A stretch of DNA of 57,053 nucleotides from an uncultured Clostridia bacterium (GTDB taxonomy: Bacteria; Bacillota; Clostridia; UMGS1810). Positions 47,881 through 56,847 of this stretch are shown piece after piece. Numbering within the stretch: position 1 is the stretch's first letter; each line of letters starts with the position of its first letter. Position numbers and translations under genes: made by a program. Location of the stretch: contig CAKSJG010000018.1 of the NCBI GenBank assembly GCA_934463165.1, positions 1 to 57,053 of the forward strand, read 5' to 3'. The notes beneath the pieces were generated by a model, which ran no database searches, was not told the DNA's origin, and saw only the letters and a program-made list of their open reading frames with translations.

Positions 47881-48014
47881 TAGCGCTCTTGTCCGAACCT
47901 TCCACGGATAAGGGTGTAGCTCTTGCGGATGACTCGGATGTGACTGCCGCAGAGCAGACGGAAGAAAACACTGTAATAAAAAAGGCGGCAAGAAGAACCG
48001 CAAAAAGCAAATAA
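47877..48014 (+). CDS. Small Lys-rich tail-associated protein (45 aa)
   Basis: ATG 47877 overlaps the tube-gene stop (ATGA), with GGGGG just before. IALLSEPSTDKGVALADDSD then VIKKAARRTAKSK. Such short acidic-then-basic peptides follow tail tube genes in several phages. Might be translated by reinitiation; role unknown. Confidence 0.5.
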   Translation: MIALLSEPSTDKGVALADDSDVTAAEQTEENTVIKKAARRTAKSK

Positions 48015-48029
48015 TACGGAGGTAATACC

Positions 48030-48428
48030 ATGAGTGATATAATCAGAATCGATGAAAGAAAGCTGAACACAGACAAAGCAATTGAATTTAAGGGCAGAAT
48101 TTATGACCTGCCGAAGAGAAGCAAAGAGCTTAACGACAAAATAACAGAGCTTGAAAAAAAGAGAATACAACTCAATGAATATGACTTTTATGCCGAATTT
48201 GTAAAAATAGTGTTCGGTGCGAAAGGTTCGGGCGCTATTTTAAAGGCAGGCAAAGAAAACATCGATGTCATTGCCGAAATATGCAGCAAGGCTTTTGACG
48301 CAATATTTGAAAACAAAATTGCAATGCAGAAAGCCGAGGACGAGAAAAAAGCCGCCGCATTCATAAACGCTCTGAAAAGAAGCGGTATTGCAAAAAATCA
48401 GCCTCACGGAGCTAAAAAGAGAAGATGA
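48030..48428 (+). CDS. Tail assembly chaperone-like protein (first of two)
   Basis: 132 aa, helical: KGRIYDLPKRSKELNDKITE, YDFYAEFVKIVFGAKGSGAI, EICSKAFDAIFENKIAMQKA, ending in basic KKRR. Its place between tail tube and tape measure is that of the gpG-like chaperone. The next gene overlaps by 4 bp (ATGA) rather than by a slippery frameshift. Confidence 0.7.
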   Translation: MSDIIRIDERKLNTDKAIEFKGRIYDLPKRSKELNDKITELEKKRIQLNEYDFYAEFVKIVFGAKGSGAILKAGKENIDVIAEICSKAFDAIFENKIAMQKAEDEKKAAAFINALKRSGIAKNQPHGAKKRR

Positions 48429-48967
48429 ACCTTTTATGCGAATCGGTTCCCGATTATATCACCGTAAGCGGCGAGAAGTACAATATCAAAACCGACTTCG
48501 CTCTGTGGGTATCGGTGCTTATTGCGCTTGAATCGGAAGATACAGACAGGATAGCCGCGGCACTGGTTGATGTATTCACGGATGAAATTCCGAATGACAA
48601 GGGCATTGCGGAAGCTGTTGAAGCATGGATGTTCCCGAACGGCAAAAGCTCGGGAGAATCCCAAAAACAAGGCGGCAACGCTATTGATTTTGAAGTTGAC
48701 GGCAATATCATATATTGTGAGCTGTGGAGATACTACCCCGAACTCATGAAAAAGGGCATTTCCTTTCATGAGGGCATGGAGCTTATCAAGACTATAGCGG
48801 CAAACAAAGATACCGAGCTGTGGCACAGAGCGTATGCGCGGTGCGGCGACTTCTCGAAAATGGGAAAGGAAGAAAGACAGTATTGGCAAAAGCAAAGATT
48901 GATTTATGCGCTTAAAGAGAAAAACACAGGCGCGGAAAACGATTTTTGCGATGCATTTTGGAAATAA
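48425..48967 (+). CDS. Bacteriophage Gp15-type protein (tail assembly chaperone, second)
   Basis: 180 aa: PDYITVSGEKYNIKTDFALW, LVDVFTDEIPNDKGIAEAVE, FEVDGNIIYCELWRYYPELM and QYWQKQRLIYALKEKN match the phage Gp15 family, which lies before tape measure genes and is thought to act in tail assembly. Its last four codons (TTTTGGAAATAA) run into the 315-bp toxin-antitoxin repeat, whose common part starts at 48958. Confidence 0.85.
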   Translation: MNLLCESVPDYITVSGEKYNIKTDFALWVSVLIALESEDTDRIAAALVDVFTDEIPNDKGIAEAVEAWMFPNGKSSGESQKQGGNAIDFEVDGNIIYCELWRYYPELMKKGISFHEGMELIKTIAANKDTELWHRAYARCGDFSKMGKEERQYWQKQRLIYALKEKNTGAENDFCDAFWK

Positions 48968-48976
48968 GGGCATATA

Positions 48977-49005
48977 TTGACAAAATACGATATTGATGTT
49001 AAAAT
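48977..49005 (+). promoter_or_regulatory. Promoter of the toxin mRNA (prophage copy)
   Basis: TTGACA (48977-48982), 17 nt, TAAAAT (49000-49005); one spacer base differs from the host copy. Independent of the late operon. Confidence 0.8.
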
Positions 49006-49058
49006 AGTTAAAGCACAAGAGACGGTACGGTTGTTCCCCTTACAAAGGGGGCGGTATA

Positions 49059-49121
49059 ATGGAATACATAGCAATTATTGTTATATTTTCTTTTTATATT
49101 GTTCTTTTGATTAAAAAATAG
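49059..49121 (+). CDS. Candidate type I toxin peptide, 20 aa (prophage copy)
   Basis: Encodes MEYIAIIVIFSFYIVLLIKK, identical to the host copy down to each base. The ribosome site GGGGGC is again in a CCCCTT/AAGGGG hairpin (49036-49050). In this place late read-through from Gp15 would also transcribe the toxin, so translation control by the hairpin and by the antisense RNA would matter. Confidence 0.7.
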   Translation: MEYIAIIVIFSFYIVLLIKK

Positions 49122-49124
49122 CAA

Positions 49125-49225
49125 TTAAAAGAAACAACCGCTAACCATGCGGTGAGCGGCGTTTTCTACAAGCTATAAACTTGATTTTGGGAACGACCGC
49201 CCCAGTACGGCAGCCGTCTCTTGTG
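49125..49225 (-). ncRNA. Candidate antitoxin RNA (prophage copy)
   Basis: Predicted from the minus promoter at 49231-49259 to the hairpin at 49131-49165. It differs from the host RNA mostly between the terminator and GTCGTTCCC; the 5' 14 nt and the putative ribosome-site-pairing stretch are conserved. It opposes the late operon. Confidence 0.6.
49131..49165. terminator. Bidirectional hairpin (prophage copy)
   Basis: Same stem as the host copy with one loop change; the plus side continues GCGTTTTCT, a somewhat better T-tract. It would tend to stop late transcripts before the tape measure gene unless read through. Confidence 0.6.
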
Positions 49226-49230
49226 CTATT

Positions 49231-49259
49231 ATTATACAACACAAAAAAATATTTGTCAA
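49231..49259 (-). promoter_or_regulatory. Promoter of the antitoxin RNA (prophage copy)
   Basis: Minus strand TTGACA (49259-49254), 17 nt, TATAAT (49236-49231), perfect consensus. Confidence 0.8.
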
Positions 49260-49325
49260 TAGCGTTTTATTGCTTTTTGCGATAAAGCGCTTTTTTCATG
49301 CCCGAAAACAGAAAGGGTGAACTAA

Positions 49326-52300
49326 ATGGCTGACGGCGGTAAAGTCATTATAAGGATAGACGGTGACAGCTCGGGGTTTGATAAAAGCGCAGACAGCGTC
49401 GGCAAAAAAGCGAAAGGCATGGCATCAACAATCGGAAAGGTTGTAGGCGCAGGTGCGGTGGCTATGGCAACCGGAGCCGTTGCAGTCGGCAAAGCGGCAA
49501 TTCAGGCATACAGAGATTATGAGCAGCTTGTCGGCGGTGTTGAAACGCTTTTTAAAGACAGCGCGCCCAAATTAATGCAGTATGCGCAGCAGTCGTATAA
49601 AACGGTACAGATATCGGCAAATGAGTATATGGAAACCGTGACATCGTTTTCGGCTTCTCTTTTGCAAAGTCTCGGCGGTGATACCGAAAAAGCGGCAGAA
49701 TATGCCGACAGAGCAGTAATTGACATGTCGGACAATGCCAACAAAATGGGCACCGACATGGCATCCATACAATGGGCATATCAAGGCTTTGCAAAACAAA
49801 ACTATACCATGCTCGACAACCTCAAACTCGGTTACGGCGGTACAAAAGAAGAAATGGCGCGTCTCATAAAAGACGCTTCGCAAATGACCGACATTCAGAA
49901 CGAGCTCGGTGTAAGCGTTGACGGTACGAGCATGTCGTTTGGTAACATAGTAAATGCAATACATGTTGTGCAGTCAAAACTCGGAATTCTCGGAACGAGC
50001 GCAAAAGAAGCGTCAACAACCCTGCAGGGTTCGTTTAACATGATGAAATCATCATGGAAAAACCTGCTGACCGGCATGTCGGATCCGACACAGGATTTAG
50101 ACAGGCTGATGAATGAATTTTTCACATCCGTTCAGACGTTCGGCACAAATCTTATGCCGAGGGTGTCGCAGGTGTTGGTTGGACTCAGTGCAACTGTGGA
50201 GCGACTTTTACCTGTATTTGTGGATGCAATTTCAAAGCTCGTTCCCGAATTGCTTCCGGTAATTGTGAGTGGAATGCTCACTCTTGCGAAATCCGTGGCT
50301 GAACAGCTGCCGACTTTGATGCAAACAATAGTTGATCAGCTTCCGCAGTTGATACAGATATTGGTTGACGCACTAATAGATATAGGACCCGAATTGATAA
50401 CGGCGATATGCGATTCTGTACTTTATATTGCCGAGCATTTTGATGAAATTATTCAGCCGATTATAGATTCACTGCCGGAATTAATATCATCCATAGGTAC
50501 AGCTCTTGTCGAAAATGCACCGAAGTTGCTGGAGGCGGCATGGCAAATTGCTCAGACATTAGCAAAGGCTCTTCCGGATATTATCAAAGGTGTGTTCGAA
50601 GGTATAGGTGGAATAGGTGTATATGATGAAGTTTTCGCTGAGGAAATGAAAAATATAAAGAAATCCGCCCGAGAAGCTTTAGAATCAGCTAAAGAAATTT
50701 CTGACGAGTTAGACGATATTTCTTCCAGAGGAGAAGACAGGATAGCAACAGCAGAACAGGAATATTCAACAAATAAGATTTTAATTGATGAATTATACAA
50801 TCTCGCGGAGCAAACTAATTTAACTACTGCCGAAAAGGAGCACATGCAAGCTATAGTTGATCAGTTAAACAAGGCAATTCCTGAATTGAAACTTAACTTT
50901 GATAACGAAAGCGGAGCGATAAGCAAAACAAAAGACGAAACATTAAAACTTGCTACAGCACAGTTTGAACTCGCTAAGCAGCAGGCGCTAAATGATGCAT
51001 ATGTTGACACATTAAAAGAACAGGTTAAAATTCAAACAGATATTCACAAGCAAGGTGTTAGTATAGCTGATGATGTGCAAAAGTATGCAGAATCCAAAAA
51101 GCGCGCAACAGAAATCGAGGCGAAATATAATGACTTAATTCAAAAAGGTCAAGGTGACGCAACTTCTTTAGCTACAGACCGAGAAATAGCATTGGGGAAA
51201 GAACTCGAACTTCAAAAAGCACTTTTGACATCGATCGGAAAGAAAAAGGACGCATTGAAAGAAGACAGCAAATCCGTCCAAAATTCCAAGGATTTGCTGT
51301 TGACATATGCCGATGCCCTCGGTGTTGAGGTACCGGAAAGTGCTACAAATATGCATGATTCAATGCTAACGGCTATAGACGGAATATTATCCGAAACAGA
51401 TAAGTTGCCAACAAAAGTAGATGATGCATGTTTAAAAATAACCGAAAGCATAGATAATTTGCCTACTCGGCACGATATTGAAGTATACATAAATGTACAC
51501 GGCGAAGATAAGCTTGACAATATTCCCCACAACGCAACCGGTACAAGCTATGCAAGGGGCGGCTTATCCGTTGTTAACGAACTCGGGCGAGAACTGATTC
51601 AAGATCAAAACGGCGCATTCAGATACGTTGACAGCAACGGTCCTGCGCTGACACTGTTAAACCGCGGTGACAAGGTATTCACGGCGGCACAGTCAAGGGC
51701 AATGCTCCGTGCAAGAAGCATACGCATTCCGGGGTTTGCAAGCGGTCTTAACAATGCTCTTGCTTCAAAAAGCGCGGCATCGGTCAGCATCGGCATAACG
51801 TTTCCTACGGAAGCACTTGCAAAGAACACCGCAAAAGGATTTGCATATTTCCTCAAAAAGAATAAATCATACATCATTGACGCTATAAAATCAATTACGA
51901 TTGACGCAAGAACGGAAGTTCAGAAAACGCAGGACAGCTTTAATAAAACGGTTCTGAACGAAGAGCAGTTTTATCTCAATGAAAAAGCACGCATTGAGAG
52001 CGAAAACTACGAAAAAGAATATCAGGAAAAGCTCAAAAATGCCAAAAGTGCCGAAGAGATTCAAAAGGTCAAAAATGAGCGCATAGAGGAAGAACAGAAA
52101 AAGGCGCAGGATAAATACCTTGAACTTTTAAAAGAAGCGGCAGACCGTGAAAAAGAGTTGTATGAAGCACACGCAAAGGACATCGAAAATATCAAAAAAG
52201 ATATTGTTGATTCATTCACGGAGAGTGTCGAAAATGCTTTTGACAGCATTGAAGAGCTTTCCGATGCACGTGATGACCTTGTGAAAAGATTGAGCGAAGC

Positions 52301-52943
52301 CGACAAATATGTTAACGTCAAATTCATGCAGGGCAAAGAGACGATATTTGAAAGTGCTGCCCTGCCCGATTTGGAACCTGCATACAAAGAGCTTGAACAA
52401 TATAACGAGCTTCTTGAAAAACTCAAACAGCGCGGCAATATTCACAATGATTTTTTTGACCATCTGCAAACTCTTGACCGCGGCGAGGGCATAAAATATA
52501 TGACGGCTCTGCTTAATGCAAATGATGCGGATTATAACAAATATGTCAAATATTACACTGCATTAAACGAAAAAGCGCAAGAGACCGCAACATCATCATA
52601 TGAGCAAAAGGCAAAACGGCTCAAAGAACTTTTAATTGCCGAATTTTCAAAAACTCCCGAAGAAATGTATAACATCGGAGAAAACAGTGCGAAGGAGTTC
52701 GGTGAAGGATTCATGAACAACATCAAAGAAGCGATGTCACAGGTATATGACAGAGTGCAGTCATCATTGAACGCATTTTTCATGCCTGCGGTAAACGGCG
52801 GCACGACATCCAATTATTATGACAACAGTCAGATAACAATTAATGCCGGCAAAGACGTATCGGCAAGGGATATCGTTGAAGAGCTGCGAAACGAAAAGGA
52901 ATACAAACAGCACAGGGAGGGATTATCTTATGCACGAAATTAA
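49326..52943 (+). CDS. Tail tape measure protein
   Basis: 1205 aa. The N-terminal 270 residues are the conserved TMP start: GKVIIRIDGDSSGFDKSADS, YRDYEQLVGGVETLFKDSAP, SIQWAYQGFAKQNYTMLDNL and LQGSFNMMKSSWKNLLTGMS. Next are hydrophobic helices (about 280-430), a coiled-coil region (about 430-720), GTSYARGGLSVVNELGREL (about 738), another coiled coil (about 880-1060) and a tail. Its length sets tail length. The part 50600-51540 is AT-richer with TTA leucine codons, unlike its flanks, suggesting an exchanged module. Confidence 0.95.
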   Translation: MADGGKVIIRIDGDSSGFDKSADSVGKKAKGMASTIGKVVGAGAVAMATGAVAVGKAAIQAYRDYEQLVGGVETLFKDSAPKLMQYAQQSYKTVQISANEYMETVTSFSASLLQSLGGDTEKAAEYADRAVIDMSDNANKMGTDMASIQWAYQGFAKQNYTMLDNLKLGYGGTKEEMARLIKDASQMTDIQNELGVSVDGTSMSFGNIVNAIHVVQSKLGILGTSAKEASTTLQGSFNMMKSSWKNLLTGMSDPTQDLDRLMNEFFTSVQTFGTNLMPRVSQVLVGLSATVERLLPVFVDAISKLVPELLPVIVSGMLTLAKSVAEQLPTLMQTIVDQLPQLIQILVDALIDIGPELITAICDSVLYIAEHFDEIIQPIIDSLPELISSIGTALVENAPKLLEAAWQIAQTLAKALPDIIKGVFEGIGGIGVYDEVFAEEMKNIKKSAREALESAKEISDELDDISSRGEDRIATAEQEYSTNKILIDELYNLAEQTNLTTAEKEHMQAIVDQLNKAIPELKLNFDNESGAISKTKDETLKLATAQFELAKQQALNDAYVDTLKEQVKIQTDIHKQGVSIADDVQKYAESKKRATEIEAKYNDLIQKGQGDATSLATDREIALGKELELQKALLTSIGKKKDALKEDSKSVQNSKDLLLTYADALGVEVPESATNMHDSMLTAIDGILSETDKLPTKVDDACLKITESIDNLPTRHDIEVYINVHGEDKLDNIPHNATGTSYARGGLSVVNELGRELIQDQNGAFRYVDSNGPALTLLNRGDKVFTAAQSRAMLRARSIRIPGFASGLNNALASKSAASVSIGITFPTEALAKNTAKGFAYFLKKNKSYIIDAIKSITIDARTEVQKTQDSFNKTVLNEEQFYLNEKARIESENYEKEYQEKLKNAKSAEEIQKVKNERIEEEQKKAQDKYLELLKEAADREKELYEAHAKDIENIKKDIVDSFTESVENAFDSIEELSDARDDLVKRLSEADKYVNVKFMQGKETIFESAALPDLEPAYKELEQYNELLEKLKQRGNIHNDFFDHLQTLDRGEGIKYMTALLNANDADYNKYVKYYTALNEKAQETATSSYEQKAKRLKELLIAEFSKTPEEMYNIGENSAKEFGEGFMNNIKEAMSQVYDRVQSSLNAFFMPAVNGGTTSNYYDNSQITINAGKDVSARDIVEELRNEKEYKQHREGLSYARN

Positions 52944-53775
52944 ATATCAAAACAGCGTCGGCACGGTCACGATGTGCGGTGTTTACGGCTCTGAAATCGG
53001 TATAACATCCCTTTCGGGGTTCGGTCTTCCGACAAAGAGCTACACCAACATCGAATTTGCATTTGAAAACGGACTCACCGAAATCGGATGCAAAGATACA
53101 AAAAGGACTATCACAATAAGCGGAGAAATGAACGACAAAAGCGGTTATCAGCGCCGAAATATGTCTCGGGTGCTGCACGAAAGCGGTGAGCTCATATGCA
53201 CCAATGAGATTGAGCGGCGCAAAATCGGTGTCAAAACGGTGAAGCCGCCCGAATTTGATTATCAAGGAGGCGGACTGTATTCTTTCAGCTTTCAGCTGCA
53301 GGCGGACTACCCTTATTTTACCGATATTCACGAGACGGTAACAAATATATATTCTCTCAAAAATCTTGTTACCGAGACGTTCACGCTTCCCTGCATATTT
53401 ACAAAATCCATATCGGAGGGTGTCGCTCATAACATCGGCGATAAATACACATACCCGATACTGACGGTTGAAAATACATCAGATTCAAAGCTTACGGGTC
53501 CGATTACGGTCACCAACATAACAACAGGTGCATTTGTTAAAATAAACCGCGATTTGGCGCAAAATGAATGCGTGACGATAGACCTCGAAACAAGAGACAT
53601 TTTAAGCAGCAAAGACGGTGACGTTACAAGCTCAATATCCGATGATACGGACCTTTCGGCATTTTATTTAAAAATCGGTGAAAATAAGCTCAAAGCGGAG
53701 CATAATTCACAGGAGGGTCAGCTCAAAGTACAGGCAAGATTTTATAACGAATATTACAGTATGGAGGTGCGCTGA
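52930..53775 (+). CDS. Distal tail protein (Dit-like)
   Basis: 281 aa from ATG 52930, overlapping the tape measure end by 14 bp, with GGGAGGG upstream. GSEIGITSLSGFGLPTKSYT, KRTITISGEMNDKSGYQRRN, LICTNEIERRKIGVKTVKPP and YSFSFQLQADYPYFTDIHET are typical of the siphovirus tail component (Sipho_tail) that forms the hexameric ring at the tail tip. Confidence 0.88.
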   Translation: MHEIKYQNSVGTVTMCGVYGSEIGITSLSGFGLPTKSYTNIEFAFENGLTEIGCKDTKRTITISGEMNDKSGYQRRNMSRVLHESGELICTNEIERRKIGVKTVKPPEFDYQGGGLYSFSFQLQADYPYFTDIHETVTNIYSLKNLVTETFTLPCIFTKSISEGVAHNIGDKYTYPILTVENTSDSKLTGPITVTNITTGAFVKINRDLAQNECVTIDLETRDILSSKDGDVTSSISDDTDLSAFYLKIGENKLKAEHNSQEGQLKVQARFYNEYYSMEVR

Positions 53776-54722
53776 TGGACGTTGTATTTTACGATCTTGA
53801 TTTTAATAAGCTTCACATACTGCCGCCGTCATCAAAAAGCGTCGGGTTTAAAAGTATGGACACCAAAACCGAATTTAACGGTGAGGGCTCATTTGAGCTT
53901 GAATTTTGGGATTTAAAGCTCGAACGGCTTATCCGTGCTCATCCGGACGGAATGCTCGTCAGATTCGGCGATTTTGAGGGAATTACAACCGATTATCAGT
54001 TCAGTGAAAAACAGCGGAAGATATTCGGATCTCATTTAAACGGAATGCTTAATTATGAGGTGTTTTCTCCCGTTGCCGAGAGCGCATCAAAAAGATCCCC
54101 TGCGGTATTGGCAAAATCGGTTATAGACAAAAGCAAAATGCTGACGTGGGTCAATCCGGGTGTATCGTTTGATGATATTGATTTCAAAGCCGAAAATTAT
54201 CAGTCGGGATATAAAACAATTCAGAGTATATGCAAAACCGCGAAATGCGGATATAAAATATATGCCGATTGGGCTGAAAAAAAGCTTTATTTTAAGCTCT
54301 TAAAAAGCAACAATAATCCGCTGATGCTTAGTGAAAAGAATCTCAACGCATATCAGATTAAAGAAGATTTTGATTCTAAGGACCTTGCATTCGGCGGCTG
54401 GTGGAAAGATGAAAATAAAACATGGCATTACATTGACGGCAAAAAAACAGGGCTCAAAATTCGCGATACCGTGCTTAAGGCAACAAATGAGACCGAAGCA
54501 AAAAACGAACTTGAAGAGAAAAACGCTGACTATAAGCTCACAGCAAAAACGCGTAATATAGAGTTCGGAAAAGATTATTTAATCGGTGATATCGTCAGAA
54601 TAAAACACGGCGATGTTACCGATAAATTAAGGGTCGAATCCGTTGACATTTGGCAAGAAGGTGTTGAATTCGGTCAAGAGCCCACATTAAAAGATTATAA
54701 GGAGGAAGAAGATGCAAACTGA
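53775..54722 (+). CDS. Tail hub protein (Gp37-like)
   Basis: 315 aa: DVVFYDLDFNKLHILPPSSK, EFNGEGSFELEFWDLKLERL, RKIFGSHLNGMLNYEVFSPV, DFDSKDLAFGGWWKDENKTW and KDYLIGDIVRIKHGDVTDKL. This matches the ReqiPepy6 Gp37-like group, which builds the tail tip hub or carries host-wall contacts. Start overlaps the Dit stop by 1 nt (TGATG). Confidence 0.82.
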   Translation: MDVVFYDLDFNKLHILPPSSKSVGFKSMDTKTEFNGEGSFELEFWDLKLERLIRAHPDGMLVRFGDFEGITTDYQFSEKQRKIFGSHLNGMLNYEVFSPVAESASKRSPAVLAKSVIDKSKMLTWVNPGVSFDDIDFKAENYQSGYKTIQSICKTAKCGYKIYADWAEKKLYFKLLKSNNNPLMLSEKNLNAYQIKEDFDSKDLAFGGWWKDENKTWHYIDGKKTGLKIRDTVLKATNETEAKNELEEKNADYKLTAKTRNIEFGKDYLIGDIVRIKHGDVTDKLRVESVDIWQEGVEFGQEPTLKDYKEEEDAN

Positions 54723-55569
54723 TTTTATGGTAGATGAAACCGTCACGGCGGCAAGTCTGAACAACATTGCAATTGACCTCGGAAGCGTTGACTTTACACA
54801 TTTTCCCGAGACACCGCCGCAGTCGGCGGTTGCGGCGCTCAACAGCATAACGGCGGATCTTGCGTCTCCGGGTGTCATCTTTGGTGACGATGCATGCAAT
54901 GTAACACTCTCGACAGATAAAACAAAGGCATATGTCGGCAAGGGTGTTATTGTATTCTCTGACGGTGCAAAAACAAGGATTACCGAGCAACAAACGTTTG
55001 ACATATCGTCAATCAATACCGAAAAGGTGCTTTATATATATGCGTCATACAACGCAGATATGAACACCGCGGCGCTTGAAATGTCGAATCAATATCCGAC
55101 AGTCGGCGAATATCAGAAAATAGCAATTATAAAAGGCGCTGACGGCTACGCAACACGAGCAGAGCAAAACAGGACTTTTTGCACGCCGAAAACACTTAGC
55201 CTTGCGACATCGTATAAGACGTATGAAATAAATGTGTCTGTACCGAACGGCAGTGTTGCAACGTTGTTTACAATTCCCAAAGAGGTTTGGGATTCGGCAA
55301 ACTTCTTTATGTATGAACCCGATGTGTCGGGTTATACAGATAAAACAATGCCGAAAGACGAGACCTCGGGTCCTTTTGTGCCGATAAAAAATCTCACATT
55401 CAACAGTGACGGCATTGCTGATAGGGGCAAGATTGACCGTGCGTATCATTCAAGTTATTATTACTACATAACATTCGCAAAGAACACAAGCGGCAACATT
55501 GATGTAAAAGTAAGACATAACCGTGATTACAGCACAGAAACCTTTGCCGGCAAAGTATACATAATTTAA
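54712..55569 (+). CDS. Tail tip or baseplate structural protein
   Basis: 285 aa. The beginning (VDETVTAASLNNIAIDLGSV) resembles baseplate proteins found between hub and fibre genes; the middle is beta-rich (STDKTKAYVGKGVIVFSDGA), and the C-terminus carries FAKNTSGNIDVKVRHNRDYS. An alternative start is ATG 54727. Function within the tip is inferred from location. Confidence 0.7.
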   Translation: MQTDFMVDETVTAASLNNIAIDLGSVDFTHFPETPPQSAVAALNSITADLASPGVIFGDDACNVTLSTDKTKAYVGKGVIVFSDGAKTRITEQQTFDISSINTEKVLYIYASYNADMNTAALEMSNQYPTVGEYQKIAIIKGADGYATRAEQNRTFCTPKTLSLATSYKTYEINVSVPNGSVATLFTIPKEVWDSANFFMYEPDVSGYTDKTMPKDETSGPFVPIKNLTFNSDGIADRGKIDRAYHSSYYYYITFAKNTSGNIDVKVRHNRDYSTETFAGKVYII

Positions 55570-55581
55570 GGAGGCGGTGAC

Positions 55582-55893
55582 ATGGTATATTTAATTAACG
55601 GAGCAAATTTGTCTTATCCTCACGGTGATGATTTTACGCTCGATATAACCGTGGATGATTACACGGAGAACATAAAAAAGGTAAGGCTGCAGATTGCGAA
55701 AAACGGTGTTGACGATATTTTGATTGACACCACGGTTGATATTGTCGGCGAGGGTGCGGCATTTAATTTGAGCAATGCGGCAAAGGCGAAACTTGATATA
55801 GGAAATTATGTTTATCGTTTGTCTTTGCTTGACGAGGGCGGCAGAACAGACACCGAAAAATCGGGTGTGCTGACTGTTCAGTGGGGGGTGTGA
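55582..55893 (+). CDS. Small tail protein (BppU-like N-terminal part)
   Basis: 103 aa, one beta-sandwich: HGDDFTLDITVDDYTENIKK, VRLQIAKNGVDDILIDTTVD, YVYRLSLLDEGGRTDTEKSG. Such domains link tail fibres to the baseplate. GGAGGCGGTGAC leader. The stop lies 3 bp before the fibre gene. Confidence 0.65.
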   Translation: MVYLINGANLSYPHGDDFTLDITVDDYTENIKKVRLQIAKNGVDDILIDTTVDIVGEGAAFNLSNAAKAKLDIGNYVYRLSLLDEGGRTDTEKSGVLTVQWGV

Positions 55894-55896
55894 TTT

Positions 55897-56847
55897 ATGG
55901 CAAAGATTATCATACAAAATCCCACACGTGAGCAAATTACACTTGGGAATAACAGGTATGCTAAGGTTGCGCATACGGGAAATTATGACGATTTGAATAA
56001 TCTCCCCGATTTGAGCAAGTATGCAGACAAAACCGCTCTTGATAAAAAGGTCGATAAAGTTGACGGAAAGGATTTAAGCACCAATGATTTTACCGACAGC
56101 GACAAAGCAAAGCTTGACGGAATTGAAACGGGTGCACAGGTTAACAAGATTGAGAAGATTAAAGTTGACGGTAAAGATGTTACAATTACTGATAAAGGTG
56201 TTTCGCTTGATGGCGGTGTAAAACAGTTAACCCCAACGGCTGAAAATATATCAACTTATTTTGATGATATATTAACCCCGGGAATATATAAATATAACTA
56301 CAGTGAATATTTAGAAGAATATGCGGAAAATCACAATTACGGCGGCATATTAATCGTTTCATGCGATGATAATAGCGGATTAAAACGTTTTTACCAATAT
56401 CTAATTAACGAAAACGGAATGAAATTTAGATGCATTGATGGCACATCTTACACGTGGGAATCATGGACAGAATATGTCAAATCAAACGAGTTGACCGCCA
56501 AAGTCCGCGCTGTTCGCCCTGCAAGCGCAACCACTATCCCGACAACGCTTTCGGCAAATACTGTATACGACATAGGCACGCAAACAGCCGTAAGCCTTAA
56601 GCTGCCCAAAGGTCAGCTCGGGGATTTTATTCAGGTCGATTTTATGACGGGGTCCGATGCCGCAACGGTGACCGTTGACGCAACATCATGCGCAATTTCG
56701 GATTTTGACCTTATCACCGAAACAAACACAATTTACAGTCTGTATTTTGACTGGGGTGTTTTGGGATATGACAGCACAAATTCAAAGTATATTTACGGCT
56801 GGAGATTCTCCGACAGTGAATACACTTACTCGGGAGGAAACACATGA
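55897..56847 (+). CDS. Tail fibre protein with knob-like receptor domain
   Basis: 316 aa. N-terminal attachment part (IIIQNPTREQITLGNNRYAK), the fibre repeat motif GNYDDLNNLPDLSKYADKTA and DLSTNDFTDSDKAKLDGIET-GAQVN (about 67-90), then a knob-like domain (about 115-205; ILTPGIYKYNYSEYLEEYAE, GGILIVSCDDNSGLKRFYQY, SYTWESWTEYVKS) and a beta-rich end (ANTVYDIGTQTAVSLKLPKG). The knob DNA (about 56225-56490) is AT-richer than its flanks, so receptor specificity was probably swapped in. The stop overlaps the next ATG. Confidence 0.82.
   Translation: MAKIIIQNPTREQITLGNNRYAKVAHTGNYDDLNNLPDLSKYADKTALDKKVDKVDGKDLSTNDFTDSDKAKLDGIETGAQVNKIEKIKVDGKDVTITDKGVSLDGGVKQLTPTAENISTYFDDILTPGIYKYNYSEYLEEYAENHNYGGILIVSCDDNSGLKRFYQYLINENGMKFRCIDGTSYTWESWTEYVKSNELTAKVRAVRPASATTIPTTLSANTVYDIGTQTAVSLKLPKGQLGDFIQVDFMTGSDAATVTVDATSCAISDFDLITETNTIYSLYFDWGVLGYDSTNSKYIYGWRFSDSEYTYSGGNT

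Larger units (their letters stand above)
48958..49272 (+). repeat. 315-bp type I toxin-antitoxin module, prophage copy
   Basis: Collinear with 17066-17380 without indels. It fills almost all of the space between the Gp15 and tape measure genes. The common part begins inside the last codons of Gp15 (TTGGAAATAA); the host copy has the same bases although no Gp15 gene is there, so the host copy may derive from a related phage. Toxin orientation follows the late operon. Confidence 0.85.

Noticed and set aside
48300..48440. Programmed frameshift between the two tail chaperone genes
   Set aside because: The genes meet by a simple ATGA overlap and I find no slippery heptamer at the joint.
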